NCBI GenBank assembly: GCA_937890595.1 | Contig: CALADM010000025.1 | Coordinates: 248,001-312,000, forward strand | Direction: 5' to 3' | Length of the DNA stretch: 64,000 nucleotides | DNA from: CAJMNU01 sp905214855 | GTDB taxonomy: Bacteria > Bacillota > Clostridia > Lachnospirales > Lachnospiraceae | Shown here: positions 1 to 8,990 of the stretch, piece by piece | Position numbering within the stretch: the stretch's first letter is position 1 | Layout of the letters: each line of letters starts with the position of its first letter | The notes under the pieces: generated by a model | What the model was told of the DNA's origin: nothing | The model's database searches: none | Seen by the model: the letters and a program-made list of their open reading frames with translations, nothing else | Made by a program: the position numbers and the translations under genes

Positions 1-955
1 TACACTGATCCATACAGATTCTTCCAAGGATTTTGGCACGTTTTCCATGGATCAGCACTTCCCCTTTTGAAGATACTCCTCTTGGATATCCGTCTGCATA
101 TCCCACAGGAAGTGTAGCAACACGCATTTTTTGATCTGCCGTAAACATCCCCCCATAACTTACGGATACTCCAGCCTCAATTTCCTTTATATAGGAAATC
201 CGACATTTCCACTGTAAAGCTGGATGTAAAATGATCTGATCCCGTTTCATCTCCTCTGATGGATACATACCATATATGGAAATCCCAGCTCTCGCCATAT
301 CCATATGCATCTTTGGGAGTTCCAAGATCGCTGCACTGTTAGAACAATGCCGCACCAAAACGTCTACCCCACGTTTTTTCAGCATATCATCAAAACGCAT
401 AAATGCTTCATACTGTTTTTCTGCTGCTTCTTTACATGCCTCATCTGCACGGGCAAAGTGCGTAAACATTCCATCCAGACGAATTCCAGAAAGTTTCACA
501 ATTTGGCATGCTTCCTCTGCTGCTTCTTCGCATACTAAAAAACCAATCCGGCTCATTCCTGTATCTACAGCAAGATGAATCCCTGCCTTTTTCCCCTGAC
601 GAATTGCCTCGTCTGACAATTTCATTGCCTCACCAAGCTCAAATACAGCAGAATCCAGATCATATTGCACCAGATTCTTAAACTGACTTTCTGGTACAAC
701 TCCCAAAATCAAAATCGGTTTTGTAATCTGATGCTTTCTAAGAAGAATTGCCTCTTCAATCGTTGCCACAGCATACATTGCCACATATGGATCGATCGCC
801 CATGCAATAGGAACTGCCCCATGTCCATATCCATCTGCCTTTACCACTCCTGCAAGTTTTGTATCTGGCGCAAGATTTTGCTTCATTGCTTCCATATTTG
901 AGCAGACTGCGTCCAAATCAATCTCCGCCCACACTCTGTCATATTTTGTCTTCAT
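1..955 (-). CDS. alr: Alanine racemase, partial (C-terminus beyond the left edge)
   Basis: PLP-dependent racemase that interconverts L- and D-alanine for peptidoglycan synthesis in the cytoplasm. Reading the minus strand from an ATG at 953-955, the protein begins MKTKYDRVWAEIDLDAVCSN and soon carries VVKADGYGHG, the alanine racemase motif whose Lys binds PLP. About 318 codons are visible; the normal length is 370-390, so the C-terminal end lies outside the window. It follows nnr by 63 bases on the same strand and probably shares the rex-nnr-alr transcript. Truncation is only by the window edge; the visible frame is intact. Confidence 0.93.
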   Translation of the reverse strand, partial: MKTKYDRVWAEIDLDAVCSNMEAMKQNLAPDTKLAGVVKADGYGHGAVPIAWAIDPYVAMYAVATIEEAILLRKHQITKPILILGVVPESQFKNLVQYDLDSAVFELGEAMKLSDEAIRQGKKAGIHLAVDTGMSRIGFLVCEEAAEEACQIVKLSGIRLDGMFTHFARADEACKEAAEKQYEAFMRFDDMLKKRGVDVLVRHCSNSAAILELPKMHMDMARAGISIYGMYPSEEMKRDQIILHPALQWKCRISYIKEIEAGVSVSYGGMFTADQKMRVATLPVGYADGYPRGVSSKGEVLIHGKRAKILGRICMDQC

Positions 956-1018
956 AATTTCAGCCCATCCTTTCAGTCCACACTTCTATAACTATAGCGG
1001 ACTGCTCTTTCTCTACTC

Positions 1019-2530
1019 TCATCTCTGACGCAGAACCATTCCAATCTCATCAGCAATCTCGCTTGCCAAAATACTGTCATTCCCATGTTTTCTGGCTGCA
1101 TACTCTCCAGCCAGCCCATGTACATACATCCCAAAAGAAACGGCTTGCTTTTCTTCCATTCCCAAGGCAAGAAACCCTGCAATAATGCCTGTCAGAACAT
1201 CTCCTGATCCACCTTTTGCCATTGCACTGCATCCACTTGTATTGACATAAAGGCTTCTATCACGAAATGCAGCAACCGATGCAGCATCTTTCAACACACA
1301 GGTTACATCATGAGCATCGCTATATTCCGCTGCAGCCTGATACAAATTTTCACGCAGTATTTCGATCGTTTTCCCTATCAGCCGTGCCATCTCCCCAAGA
1401 TGTGGCGTAATAATAATATTTTCTGTAAAATAGGAAGCAAGATGAGGATGCTCCGCCACTGCATTCAACGCATCTGCATCCAAAATAATTGGTACAAATG
1501 CATTTTCCAAAACCAGTCCCAAAAGACGGCTCGCATAAGCCTCTCTGGAAAGTCCCGGTCCAATGACAATGACGCTTGCCCATTCACACAGGGATTCTAC
1601 CCACTCAGAGACATCTTCCTCTTCTATTTGTTTAGGATCATAAGTTGTTAAAATTGCTTCTGCAAGCTGTGTCTGTAAAATATTCCGATTACTCTCATCT
1701 GTCACAATACGCACCAGACCAGCACCACTGCGGTATGCTGCCAAAGCACTCAGATATGCAGCACCACTCATATTCTTAGAACCGGCTATGATTAAAACTT
1801 TTCCAAAACTTCCCTTATTGGAATCGGCAGGGCGGATTGGAACTACTGAAAGATCTTTCTCTTCTAAGACAAAGCTCTCTGGTTTTACCTCTTTTAAAAC
1901 CTCCGGAGCAAACCCAATGTCTGCAATTACAATGTTTCCACATGCTGTTCGCCCCGGATAGACTGCCATTCCTCTCTTTTCGTATCCAAATGTCACTGTT
2001 ACATCTGCTGGAATCACCGGACCTATCCAAGCCCCTGTATCTGCATGGATTCCAGATGGGATATCCACTGCGATCACTTTTTTCGGTCTTTGGCGCTGTA
2101 AAAACTCCATCGCCTTCTTTTGTTCTCCCTCAATTGCTCTTGATAGACCAATCCCAAAGATTGCATCCAACAAAAGATCGCAGCGCCCCGGAAGGAAATC
2201 TTCTATCTCGATCACACTCATTCCAAGATTCTCTGCAATATCAAGCTGTGCCAGATATTCTCTGCTTCCTGACTCCCTGCTTCCTGTAAGCAGAACAACC
2301 ACATCATATCCCTTCAGATGAAGCATTCTGGCAGCAGCAATTCCATCTGCCCCATTGTTTCCATTTCCACATGCTGCCCATATGGTACTTTTAGCTTCTA
2401 TTAGTTTGACAGCTTCCTCCACAACAGCTAATGCTGCCCTTTCCATCAGTACCATAGATGGAATCCCGATCTCTTCTATGGTATATCGATCGATCTCTTT
2501 CATCTGCTTTCTATCTACAAGATATCTCAT
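1019..2530 (-). CDS. nnr: Bifunctional NAD(P)H-hydrate epimerase / ADP-dependent NAD(P)H-hydrate dehydratase
   Basis: Repairs hydrated NADH and NADPH: an N-terminal YjeF_N epimerase domain (about residues 1-215) interconverts the R and S hydrates, and a C-terminal ribokinase-like YjeF_C domain (about 225-503) dehydrates the S form using ADP. Visible motifs are AACGNGNNGADGIAAARML near the N-terminus and AMAKGGSGDVLTGIIAGFLA near the C-terminus, the latter holding the catalytic Asp of the dehydratase. I start at the ATG at 2528-2530 (MRYLVDRKQMKEID) because a purine-rich ribosome site precedes it; a start 14 codons upstream is possible. It lies between rex and alr on one strand. Confidence 0.93.
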   Translation of the reverse strand: MRYLVDRKQMKEIDRYTIEEIGIPSMVLMERAALAVVEEAVKLIEAKSTIWAACGNGNNGADGIAAARMLHLKGYDVVVLLTGSRESGSREYLAQLDIAENLGMSVIEIEDFLPGRCDLLLDAIFGIGLSRAIEGEQKKAMEFLQRQRPKKVIAVDIPSGIHADTGAWIGPVIPADVTVTFGYEKRGMAVYPGRTACGNIVIADIGFAPEVLKEVKPESFVLEEKDLSVVPIRPADSNKGSFGKVLIIAGSKNMSGAAYLSALAAYRSGAGLVRIVTDESNRNILQTQLAEAILTTYDPKQIEEEDVSEWVESLCEWASVIVIGPGLSREAYASRLLGLVLENAFVPIILDADALNAVAEHPHLASYFTENIIITPHLGEMARLIGKTIEILRENLYQAAAEYSDAHDVTCVLKDAASVAAFRDRSLYVNTSGCSAMAKGGSGDVLTGIIAGFLALGMEEKQAVSFGMYVHGLAGEYAARKHGNDSILASEIADEIGMVLRQR

Positions 2531-2621
2531 ATTTTCTCTTCTCTCCCCTTTCCTGTCAGAATCCTTTTCCATAGATCTATTCTCATTTCATTCACTATAC
2601 ACGTTTTTTACTCATATCACA

Positions 2622-2660
2622 AGAGGGTCTACTACAGACTTTTCCTGTAGTATCCCCTCT
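2622..2660. terminator. Hairpin between rex and nnr
   Basis: Inverted repeat with arms AGAGGGTCTACTACAG and CTGTAGTATCCCCTCT around a short loop. A T-rich run follows only on the plus strand, so on the minus strand it may be a weak terminator or an mRNA-processing hairpin that separates rex from nnr-alr. Confidence 0.5.
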
Positions 2661-2701
2661 TCTCTTTTTCCTTATTAGATTTCACCCGACAGTGTTACAT
2701 A

Positions 2702-3397
2702 TTATGCTTTTTTAGTCCCCTGCCGCATCTTTTCCTCTTCTTTTTGTTTCTTTTCTTTATCCTGAAGACTGCACAAACGGTAAGATAAACGCATCAAGCT
2801 CTCGGAAAGATGCACATTCTCTACAACTACGTCATCTGGTACTACCAAATCTGTATGTGCAAAGTTCCAGATCGCCTTGATCCCTGCTTTTACCAGACAA
2901 TCTGCCACCTCTGGTGCTTTTGTCTTAGGTATGGTCAGTGCTGCCATCTGCACATGATTCTTCTTAATAAAATCTTCCATTTCATCAATACTGCGGATCT
3001 CGATTCCTCTCACCACCAGACCAACCAGTCTTGGGTTGACATCGAACATCCCCTTGATAATAAAACCCCTTTTTTCAAAATTAGCATAGTTCGCGATTGC
3101 CTGCCCTAAATTTCCTGCTCCTATGATGATAATGTTGTGTTGTCTGTTCAACCCCAAGATCTTAGCAATCTCAGAATACAGATACTTTACATTATAACCA
3201 TATCCCTGCTGGCCAAACCCACCAAAATTGTTTAAATCCTGACGGATCTGTGAAGCGGTTACCTTCATCCGGATACTCAGTTCGTTAGAAGAAATCCTCT
3301 CTACGCCCTGTTCCAGTAGTTCCCCTAAATACCGGTAATATCTCGGAAGTCTGGAAATCACCGCTCTGGATATTTCGCGCTGCTCCAAAATCGTCAC
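2702..3397 (-). CDS. rex: Redox-sensing transcriptional repressor Rex
   Basis: NADH/NAD+-sensing repressor of fermentation and respiration genes in Gram-positives. The N-terminal winged helix (about residues 8-80) has the typical ISRLPRYYRYLGELL and SQIRQDLNNFGGFGQQGYGY. The Rossmann domain shows IIGAGNLGQAIANY, and the C-terminal swapped helix includes NFAHTDLVVPDD. The coordinate uses GTG at 3395-3397, but AAGGAAG directly abuts that codon; TTG at 3386-3388, three codons in, is better spaced and may be the true start. The lysine/glutamate-rich tail (about 25 residues) is longer than usual. A consensus promoter lies upstream and the ABC-F gene is divergent. Confidence 0.95.
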   Translation of the reverse strand: MTILEQREISRAVISRLPRYYRYLGELLEQGVERISSNELSIRMKVTASQIRQDLNNFGGFGQQGYGYNVKYLYSEIAKILGLNRQHNIIIIGAGNLGQAIANYANFEKRGFIIKGMFDVNPRLVGLVVRGIEIRSIDEMEDFIKKNHVQMAALTIPKTKAPEVADCLVKAGIKAIWNFAHTDLVVPDDVVVENVHLSESLMRLSYRLCSLQDKEKKQKEEEKMRQGTKKA

Positions 3398-3421
3398 CTT
3401 CCTTATTTTTCAATTAGCTCT

Positions 3422-3450
3422 ATTATAACCATTTGTCAAAAATCTGTCAA
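3422..3450 (-). promoter_or_regulatory. Consensus promoter of rex (-nnr-alr)
   Basis: On the minus strand, TTGACA (3445-3450) and TATAAT (3422-3427) are separated by exactly 17 bases, a perfect sigma-A match. The start site would fall near 3415, just upstream of the rex start codons. Confidence 0.8.
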
Positions 3451-3464
3451 ACTATTTTCAGTCC

Positions 3465-3493
3465 TTGCAAAAAAAAATCCCATATCGTATACT
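3465..3493 (+). promoter_or_regulatory. Promoter of the ABC-F gene
   Basis: TTGCAA (3465-3470) and TATACT (3488-3493) with a 17-base spacer, about 80 bases before the ABC-F start codon. It lies back-to-back with the rex promoter. Confidence 0.65.
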
Positions 3494-3573
3494 ATAAAAG
3501 GTCTGTTTTATACAAAACACCCCCAGTACACGACTATACTGTGCTGAATATAGGATTAAAAAGGAGTATTTCA

Positions 3574-5493
3574 ATGATACTGTCATTAAGCAACATCAAT
3601 AAATCATTTGGAAGCAAAGAAATTTTAAAACAGGTTTCCTTTCATATAGAAGACCATGAAAAAGCCGCGATTGTTGGTATTAACGGAACAGGGAAATCCA
3701 CCCTGTTAAAAATCATTGTAGGCAATCTGGATGCAGACAGCGGTGTCTGTACTCTTTCCAAGGATAAAACATTAGGTTATCTGGCACAGCAGCAAGATCT
3801 GCAAAGCCATCAAACAATCTATAATGAACTTTTAGAAGTCAAACGTCCTCTCATTGAGATGGAACAGAGAATTCGCCAGTTGGAACTTGAGATGAATTCT
3901 GTTTCTGGTGAAAAATTAGAACAACTTCTTTCAGAATACAGCCGTCTTCACCACGACTTTGAGATGGCAGATGGATATGCCTATAAAAGTGAGATTACAG
4001 GTGTCTTAAAAGGTCTTGGATTTGAAGAATTTGACTTTGATAAACAGATCTCTACTTTATCCGGAGGTCAAAAAACTCGTGTCTCTCTTGGAAAACTGCT
4101 TCTCTCCAAGCCAGATATCATCCTGTTAGATGAGCCTACCAACCACCTTGATATGGAATCGATCGCCTGGCTTGAGACCTATCTTCTCAACTATCCTGGT
4201 GCTGTATTGATTGTAGCTCATGACCGATATTTTCTTGACCGTGTCGTAACAAAGATCATTGAGTTAGATCAAGGAAAAGCCTCTGTATTTCAAGGAAATT
4301 ACACTGCCTACAGTGAAAAAAAAGCATTTATCCGAGATTCCATGCTGAAGGCTTATGAAAATCAGCAGCAGGAAATCCGCCATCAGGAGGAAGTTATCAC
4401 CAAATTAAAATCCTTTAATCGTGAAAAATCGATACGACGGGCAGAGAGCCGTGAAAAAATGCTTGCCAAAATTGACATTCTGGAAAAACCTACGGAAGTC
4501 CAAGATGAAATGAAGATCCGTTTAGAGCCTCGCATTACAAGCGGAAACGATGTTCTCACTGTGACGGGACTAAAAAAAGCCTTTGGCTACCATCTTTTAT
4601 TTGAAGATTTGGATTTTGAGATCAAACGCGGAGAACGTGTTGCCCTGATCGGTGCAAATGGTACAGGAAAAACAACGATTCTAAAAATCATCAACCAGCT
4701 CATTGACGCTGATCAGGGTGAGATCCGTCTTGGGGCAAAAGTTCAGGTTGGCTATTACGATCAGGATCATCAGGTTCTTCATATGGAAAAAACACTTTTT
4801 GAAGAAATGCAAGATACATATCCAACTATGAACCATACAGAAATCCGTAATATCTTGGCTGCATTTCTCTTCACAGGAGATGATGTATTTAAGCGCATCA
4901 AAGATTTAAGTGGTGGGGAACGCGGCAGAGTTTCCCTTGCCAAGCTGATGCTCTCTGAAGCCAATTTCCTGATCCTTGATGAGCCTACAAACCATTTAGA
5001 TATCACATCCAAAGAAATCCTCGAAAATGCGCTTGTCAATTATACAGGCACTGTACTCTGCGTCTCACATGACCGTTATTTTATCAATAAAACTGCTACT
5101 CGTATCCTTGACTTGGAAGACAATCATTTATACAACTATATTGGTAACTATGATTATTATCTCGAAAAAAAGGATGCTGTCAGACAGGCAGTGCAGTCCC
5201 AGATAGTTCATGTATCCACAGAACCAGTCTCTGATTCCACTGGTAAACAGGATTGGAAATCCCAAAAAGAAGAACAGGCACTCAAACGTAAACGCCAAAA
5301 TGCTCTGAAAAAAGTAGAGGAAGAAATTCATCAATTGGAAACAAGAGATAGTGAAATCGATGAACTTTTAGTTCAGCCAGACATTTGCACCAATGTAGCA
5401 AAATTGATGGAATTAAATCAGGAAAAGGAAGCTATTTCCGAAAAACTAGAACCTTTATATGAGCAATGGGAAGAACTGGCAGAAGATTCATAA
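3574..5493 (+). CDS. ABC-F family ATPase (YdiF/Uup-like), ribosome-associated
   Basis: Soluble tandem ABC ATPase of the ABC-F class, whose members act on the ribosome as translation factors or protection proteins and not in transport. The two nucleotide domains show GINGTGKST (residues 35-43) and GANGTGKTT, signatures LSGGQKTR and LSGGERGR, and twice DEPTNHLD. There are no membrane segments. A charged linker lies between the domains and a coiled-coil tail fills the last ~90 residues, as in YdiF/Uup. The start at 3574 follows AAAAAGGAG; an in-frame TTG further upstream lacks support. In Bacillus subtilis ydiF is also close to rex. A specific antibiotic-resistance role is not indicated. Confidence 0.92.
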   Translation: MILSLSNINKSFGSKEILKQVSFHIEDHEKAAIVGINGTGKSTLLKIIVGNLDADSGVCTLSKDKTLGYLAQQQDLQSHQTIYNELLEVKRPLIEMEQRIRQLELEMNSVSGEKLEQLLSEYSRLHHDFEMADGYAYKSEITGVLKGLGFEEFDFDKQISTLSGGQKTRVSLGKLLLSKPDIILLDEPTNHLDMESIAWLETYLLNYPGAVLIVAHDRYFLDRVVTKIIELDQGKASVFQGNYTAYSEKKAFIRDSMLKAYENQQQEIRHQEEVITKLKSFNREKSIRRAESREKMLAKIDILEKPTEVQDEMKIRLEPRITSGNDVLTVTGLKKAFGYHLLFEDLDFEIKRGERVALIGANGTGKTTILKIINQLIDADQGEIRLGAKVQVGYYDQDHQVLHMEKTLFEEMQDTYPTMNHTEIRNILAAFLFTGDDVFKRIKDLSGGERGRVSLAKLMLSEANFLILDEPTNHLDITSKEILENALVNYTGTVLCVSHDRYFINKTATRILDLEDNHLYNYIGNYDYYLEKKDAVRQAVQSQIVHVSTEPVSDSTGKQDWKSQKEEQALKRKRQNALKKVEEEIHQLETRDSEIDELLVQPDICTNVAKLMELNQEKEAISEKLEPLYEQWEELAEDS

Positions 5494-5559
5494 AACTATA
5501 TCTTCATTTATCAAAGAATTCAATTTTTTTCATTCAATGTATTTTGATATAAGATCAAA

Positions 5560-5604
5560 GAGACTACCACACTAATTTTCTTTAGTGTGGCAGCCTCTTT
5601 TTTA
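5560..5604. terminator. Bidirectional terminator between the ABC-F gene and the PTS operon
   Basis: Long hairpin (arms GAGACTACCACACTAA and TTTAGTGTGGCAGCCTC, loop TTTTC) followed by a T run on the plus strand. It sits between two converging genes and can serve both. Confidence 0.85.
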
Positions 5605-5649
5605 TAAATATATGTTCTTAGATAGTATACTCTAAGATTTTCCTGCAAA

Positions 5650-7113
5650 TTAAAGCATTTTCTTCATTTCATCTGCAACGAACTGTACCTTAGTACCAAC
5701 AATAACCTGAACGGCATTTTTACTTGGACGAATCACACCAGCTACACCAGCCGCTTTGATCTTCTTTTCATCTACCTTTGTATAATCGTTGATTTCCAGA
5801 CGAAGTCTTGTAATACAGTTATCAAGAGATTTTACATTCTCTTTTCCGCCAAGTCCCTCAAGAACTGCTGCTGCAACAGCTGTAAAGTCATTGTTTGCCA
5901 ATGTTACTTTCATTTCTGCATCTAAATCATCGTCTTCTCTTCCTGGTGTCTTTAAATTAAACTTGGTGATCGCAAAACGGAAGATCACATAATAAACTAC
6001 TGCTGTGATCAGACCTTCTACAACCAGCATATATGGTTTATTTGCCATAGGAAGACGGGAACTCAAGAACAGATCTACAAATCCTGCACTAAATCCAAAT
6101 CCTGCTGTCCATCCAAAGGATGCTGTGATCGCAACAACGATTCCTGTTAAAATTGCATGAACCAGATATAAGCCAGGAGCTAAGAACATGAAAGAGAACT
6201 CCAATGGCTCTGTTACACCAGTAAAGAAGGAAGAAACTGCACCTGCTAAAAGCAGACCATAAGCAACTTTCTTTTTACCTGGTTTTGCACACTGATACAT
6301 TGCAAATGCTGCTGCCGGAAGACCAAACATCATAACAGGGAAGAAACCTGCCTGATACATACCTACACGATAATTACCTACTACACCGCCTGCTGCGATC
6401 AACTCAGGTGTTGGATTCCAGAAGTTTCCAATGTCGTTGATTCCTGCCAGATTCTGCCAGAACACCTGATTCAAAGCATGATGCAGACCAGTTGGGATCA
6501 GAAGACGGTTGAAGAATGCGTAAACGCCTGCTCCGATCGCTCCCATATCTTTGATTACCATTCCTAAAGATACCAGTGCGTTATAAATAACTGGCCATAC
6601 AAATAATAAAACTGCAGATACAACCAACATTGCTACAGATGTGACAATCGCAACACATCTTCTTCCACTAAAGAAAGATAATGCATCCGGAAGTTTTGTT
6701 TTGCTGAAACGATTGTAACATCCAGCTGCTACCAGACCAGAAATAATACCTGTAAACGCATTCTTGATCGCACCAAATGCCAGTGCCTCTCCTTCTGTCA
6801 ACTCTCCCTTTAACATAGCTGCTACACCTGGATCCAGAAGTGTTGTCAGAACCAAAAATGCTACCAGACCAGAAAGTGCTGCTGCACCATCCTGTTCTTT
6901 TGCCATTCCGATCGCTACACCGATCGCAAACAGATATGGCAGGTTATCTACAACAGAACCGCCTGCTTTGATCAAAAATGCCGCGATTGCGCTGTTAGCT
7001 CCCCAGCCAGTTGGGTCAATCCAATATCCAATACCCATAAGCAGAGCTGCTGCTGGCAGCACAGCTACTGGAAGCATCAGAGATTTTCCCAGTTTTTGCA
7101 TATACTTCATCAT
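5650..7113 (-). CDS. PTS EIICB, glucose/N-acetylglucosamine family
   Basis: Membrane permease that imports and phosphorylates a hexose or amino sugar, taking phosphate from the EIIA in the same operon. Residues 1-380 form the hydrophobic EIIC domain (KLGKSLMLPVAVLPAAALL near the start; GVTEPLEFSFMFLAP, the substrate-site region with the conserved Glu). Residues about 405-487 are the EIIB domain with the phosphocysteine in NCITRLRLEI. A GGAGGG site precedes the first ATG. No EIIA domain is fused; it is the separate gene upstream. Glucose versus GlcNAc cannot be settled from sequence alone. It is last in the antiterminator-EIIA-HPr-EIICB operon. Confidence 0.9.
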   Translation of the reverse strand: MMKYMQKLGKSLMLPVAVLPAAALLMGIGYWIDPTGWGANSAIAAFLIKAGGSVVDNLPYLFAIGVAIGMAKEQDGAAALSGLVAFLVLTTLLDPGVAAMLKGELTEGEALAFGAIKNAFTGIISGLVAAGCYNRFSKTKLPDALSFFSGRRCVAIVTSVAMLVVSAVLLFVWPVIYNALVSLGMVIKDMGAIGAGVYAFFNRLLIPTGLHHALNQVFWQNLAGINDIGNFWNPTPELIAAGGVVGNYRVGMYQAGFFPVMMFGLPAAAFAMYQCAKPGKKKVAYGLLLAGAVSSFFTGVTEPLEFSFMFLAPGLYLVHAILTGIVVAITASFGWTAGFGFSAGFVDLFLSSRLPMANKPYMLVVEGLITAVVYYVIFRFAITKFNLKTPGREDDDLDAEMKVTLANNDFTAVAAAVLEGLGGKENVKSLDNCITRLRLEINDYTKVDEKKIKAAGVAGVIRPSKNAVQVIVGTKVQFVADEMKKML

Positions 7114-7177
7114 AAGTATACCCTCCTTTTGTCCCTAAGGACTAATTTTATTTCATTCTGCAAAAATGCAGAACATT

Positions 7178-7438
7178 TCAAAATCCAATCTTTTTTGTCA
7201 GCTCTTGAAGTTTTTTCAAGGCATCTTCCTCTTTTTCTCCATCCAAACTGAACAAAACTTCTTCCCCTGTACCAATTCCCAGAGCAAGCATAGCTAAAAT
7301 ATTCTTAGCATCTGCCTTACCATTTCTGCTGTCTAAACAAATCTGACAAGGATATGGCAGCATAGCTGATGCAATCTGAACTGCTGGTTTTGCATGAAGT
7401 CCTTCTTCATCTTTTATCTTATAACTCCAGCTGATCAT
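7178..7438 (-). CDS. HPr-family phosphocarrier protein lacking the regulatory Ser46
   Basis: Small cytoplasmic carrier (86 residues) that moves phosphate from enzyme I to EIIA. The catalytic histidine is exactly residue 15 in EEGLHAKPAVQIAS, so catalytic function looks preserved, although the usual Arg17 is Lys. In Firmicute HPr, Ser46 is phosphorylated by HPr kinase for CcpA-dependent repression; here residue 46 is Asn (DAKNILAMLALGIG). This copy therefore should not act as a CcpA co-repressor, the reverse of Crh, which keeps Ser46 but lacks His15. It sits between EIIA and EIICB, with gaps of 33 and 64 bases, suggesting a dedicated operon HPr and not the general ptsH. Confidence 0.92.
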   Translation of the reverse strand: MISWSYKIKDEEGLHAKPAVQIASAMLPYPCQICLDSRNGKADAKNILAMLALGIGTGEEVLFSLDGEKEEDALKKLQELTKKIGF

Positions 7439-7471
7439 CCTTTGCCTCCAATTTCTTAGACACCTCTTCTT

Positions 7472-7966
7472 TTAACCCAAAAGTTCAATAATTGTATCCT
7501 GATTGGTCACATGCATCCCACTGTTACATTTCATATCAGGAAATTCTGGGGTATTGCAGACTAATACTGGGGTGATCACATCATACCCCTCTTCCTTGAT
7601 CTTCTCCAGATCAAATTCCAAAAGAAGATCGCCTGCTTTTACATGATCTCCTGCCTTTACATAAGCTGTATAATATTTTCCGCCCAACTTTACAGTATCC
7701 AAACCTACATGAATGATGATCTCTGCTTTTTCATGCTCTGTTGTCATACTAATTGCGTGTTTTGTATCAAATACCATAGAAATCTCCCCATCTACCGGAG
7801 CTGTGATTTTACCTTCTTCCGGGATAATAGCAACACCTTTTCCCAAGATTTCCTGACTGAAAGTTGGATCATTTACCTCCTTCATCGGCACTGCTGTACC
7901 TGTAACTGGAGACAACAATTTTCCCTTTTCCTCTTTTCCAAATAATTTTTTTAATCCTCCAAACAT
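7472..7966 (-). CDS. PTS glucose-family EIIA
   Basis: Phosphotransfer domain of 164 residues that passes phosphate from HPr to the EIIB domain of the downstream permease. Two histidines of the active site are present: His70 in TKHAISM and the phosphorylated His86 in EIIIHVGLDTVKL. Length and the LLSPVTGTAVPM opening match the glucose (Crr-type) family. It is a free-standing protein, whereas many Firmicute relatives fuse it to the permease. It follows the antiterminator by 57 bases and precedes HPr by 33 bases, so all four genes should be co-transcribed. Confidence 0.93.
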   Translation of the reverse strand: MFGGLKKLFGKEEKGKLLSPVTGTAVPMKEVNDPTFSQEILGKGVAIIPEEGKITAPVDGEISMVFDTKHAISMTTEHEKAEIIIHVGLDTVKLGGKYYTAYVKAGDHVKAGDLLLEFDLEKIKEEGYDVITPVLVCNTPEFPDMKCNSGMHVTNQDTIIELLG

Positions 7967-8023
7967 TGCAATCTCTCCTTTCTAAATCTAACAACTCTCT
8001 TTTTACTCTATATAATATCTTTT

Positions 8024-8866
8024 TCAGGTAATATCTTTTTCAGGTACAATTCTTCTAATATGAACAGCTAAATATGCAACTTCCTCTTCAGTTACCTTAT
8101 GTGCATATCGTTTCTGGATAAAATGCTGTATTTTCTGACTGCAGGCATATTCTGCAGGATACAGCCTTTCAATCATAGGGCTTAAATCCTGCATTCCCTC
8201 TTTTGCAAATTCTTTGTTATAGATCCGCCTTGCCAGAAAACGGAGATGTGTGATAAAACGTTCATAGGCAAGGGAATTCTCCTCCAAAGTAATATGAAAA
8301 TATTCTGATACAATGTCTAATACCTGTTGGATCAACTCTGTAATATCCAATGTTTCTCCAATCATAGTATTGTATTCTGCACTCAATACATGAAGCGCCA
8401 TAGAAGCTGCCTCATCTTCCGGAAGATGAATCCCCAGTCTTTCTTGGATCAAATGGATTCCATATTCTCCAATCTGATACTCTTCCTTATAAAAGCTCTG
8501 GATCTCTCTTAAAAGTGGAGTAGAAAACATCATATTTTTGTGAAAACGCTCAATTGCAAAATTAATATGATCTGTCAATGTAATATATATATTCTGGTTC
8601 AGTGGCTTTTTTAAAAGCTCTTTGGCATATCTGATGATATCTGTAGAGATTTCAATATGTTCAAGCGGAAGATTCTTCAGCAGTGTCTTAAACTGATCCA
8701 AAGCATCCTCGCTTTCCAGACGGAATACTTTTTCCACTCGTTCTGGCAGGATCTCCATTCCTTCCTTTGCATGAAAACCGATCCCACGTCCCATCACTAC
8801 AACTTCTGTTCCATTTTCATCTACTGAACTTACAACATTGTTATTGATAACTTTTTGTATTTTCAT
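8024..8866 (-). CDS. BglG/LicT-family transcription antiterminator
   Basis: RNA-binding antiterminator that stabilises a RAT hairpin to prevent formation of an overlapping terminator. The N-terminal CAT RNA-binding domain (about 1-55) reads MKIQKVINNNVVSSVDENG; two PRD domains follow (about 65-170 and 171-280), whose histidines are phosphorylated by PTS proteins (for example HLIQERLGIHLPEDEAA and YLAVHIRRI). A RAT and terminator lie in its own leader, so it probably controls itself and the whole PTS operon. Phosphorylation by the operon's EIICB would switch it off when sugar is absent, and by HPr would activate it, as known for LicT/GlcT. Confidence 0.93.
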   Translation of the reverse strand: MKIQKVINNNVVSSVDENGTEVVVMGRGIGFHAKEGMEILPERVEKVFRLESEDALDQFKTLLKNLPLEHIEISTDIIRYAKELLKKPLNQNIYITLTDHINFAIERFHKNMMFSTPLLREIQSFYKEEYQIGEYGIHLIQERLGIHLPEDEAASMALHVLSAEYNTMIGETLDITELIQQVLDIVSEYFHITLEENSLAYERFITHLRFLARRIYNKEFAKEGMQDLSPMIERLYPAEYACSQKIQHFIQKRYAHKVTEEEVAYLAVHIRRIVPEKDIT

Positions 8867-8892
8867 TCTCTATCTATTTCCTTTAATCTGGT

Positions 8893-8949
8893 TAAAAAAA
8901 ACCAACTTTAACACAGAAAAAGGGGTTCTCTATGCTAAAAGTTGGTTTT
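8893..8949 (-). terminator. Conditional terminator of the PTS operon leader
   Basis: On the minus strand, arms AAACCAACTTTTA and TAAAGTTGGTTT flank a loop and are followed by a T run. The left arm overlaps the 3' side of the RAT hairpin, so the two structures exclude each other. Confidence 0.85.
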
Positions 8950-8971
8950 GCCTGCTGACCAGTAACAATCC
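8944..8971 (-). promoter_or_regulatory. RAT (ribonucleic antiterminator) of the LicT/BglG type
   Basis: Minus-strand RNA reads GGATTGTTACTG, then GTCA, then GCAGGCAAAACC. These two halves are the canonical RAT consensus recognised by CAT-domain antiterminators. It is placed between the promoter and the overlapping terminator, about 80 bases before the antiterminator gene. Confidence 0.92.
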
Positions 8972-8990
8972 GAATTCTTATGTTGTATTC

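Noticed and set aside
3433..3573. N-terminal extension of the ABC-F protein from a TTG codon
   Set aside because: It runs through the promoter and lacks a ribosome site; the family starts at the ATG at 3574 after AAAAAGGAG.
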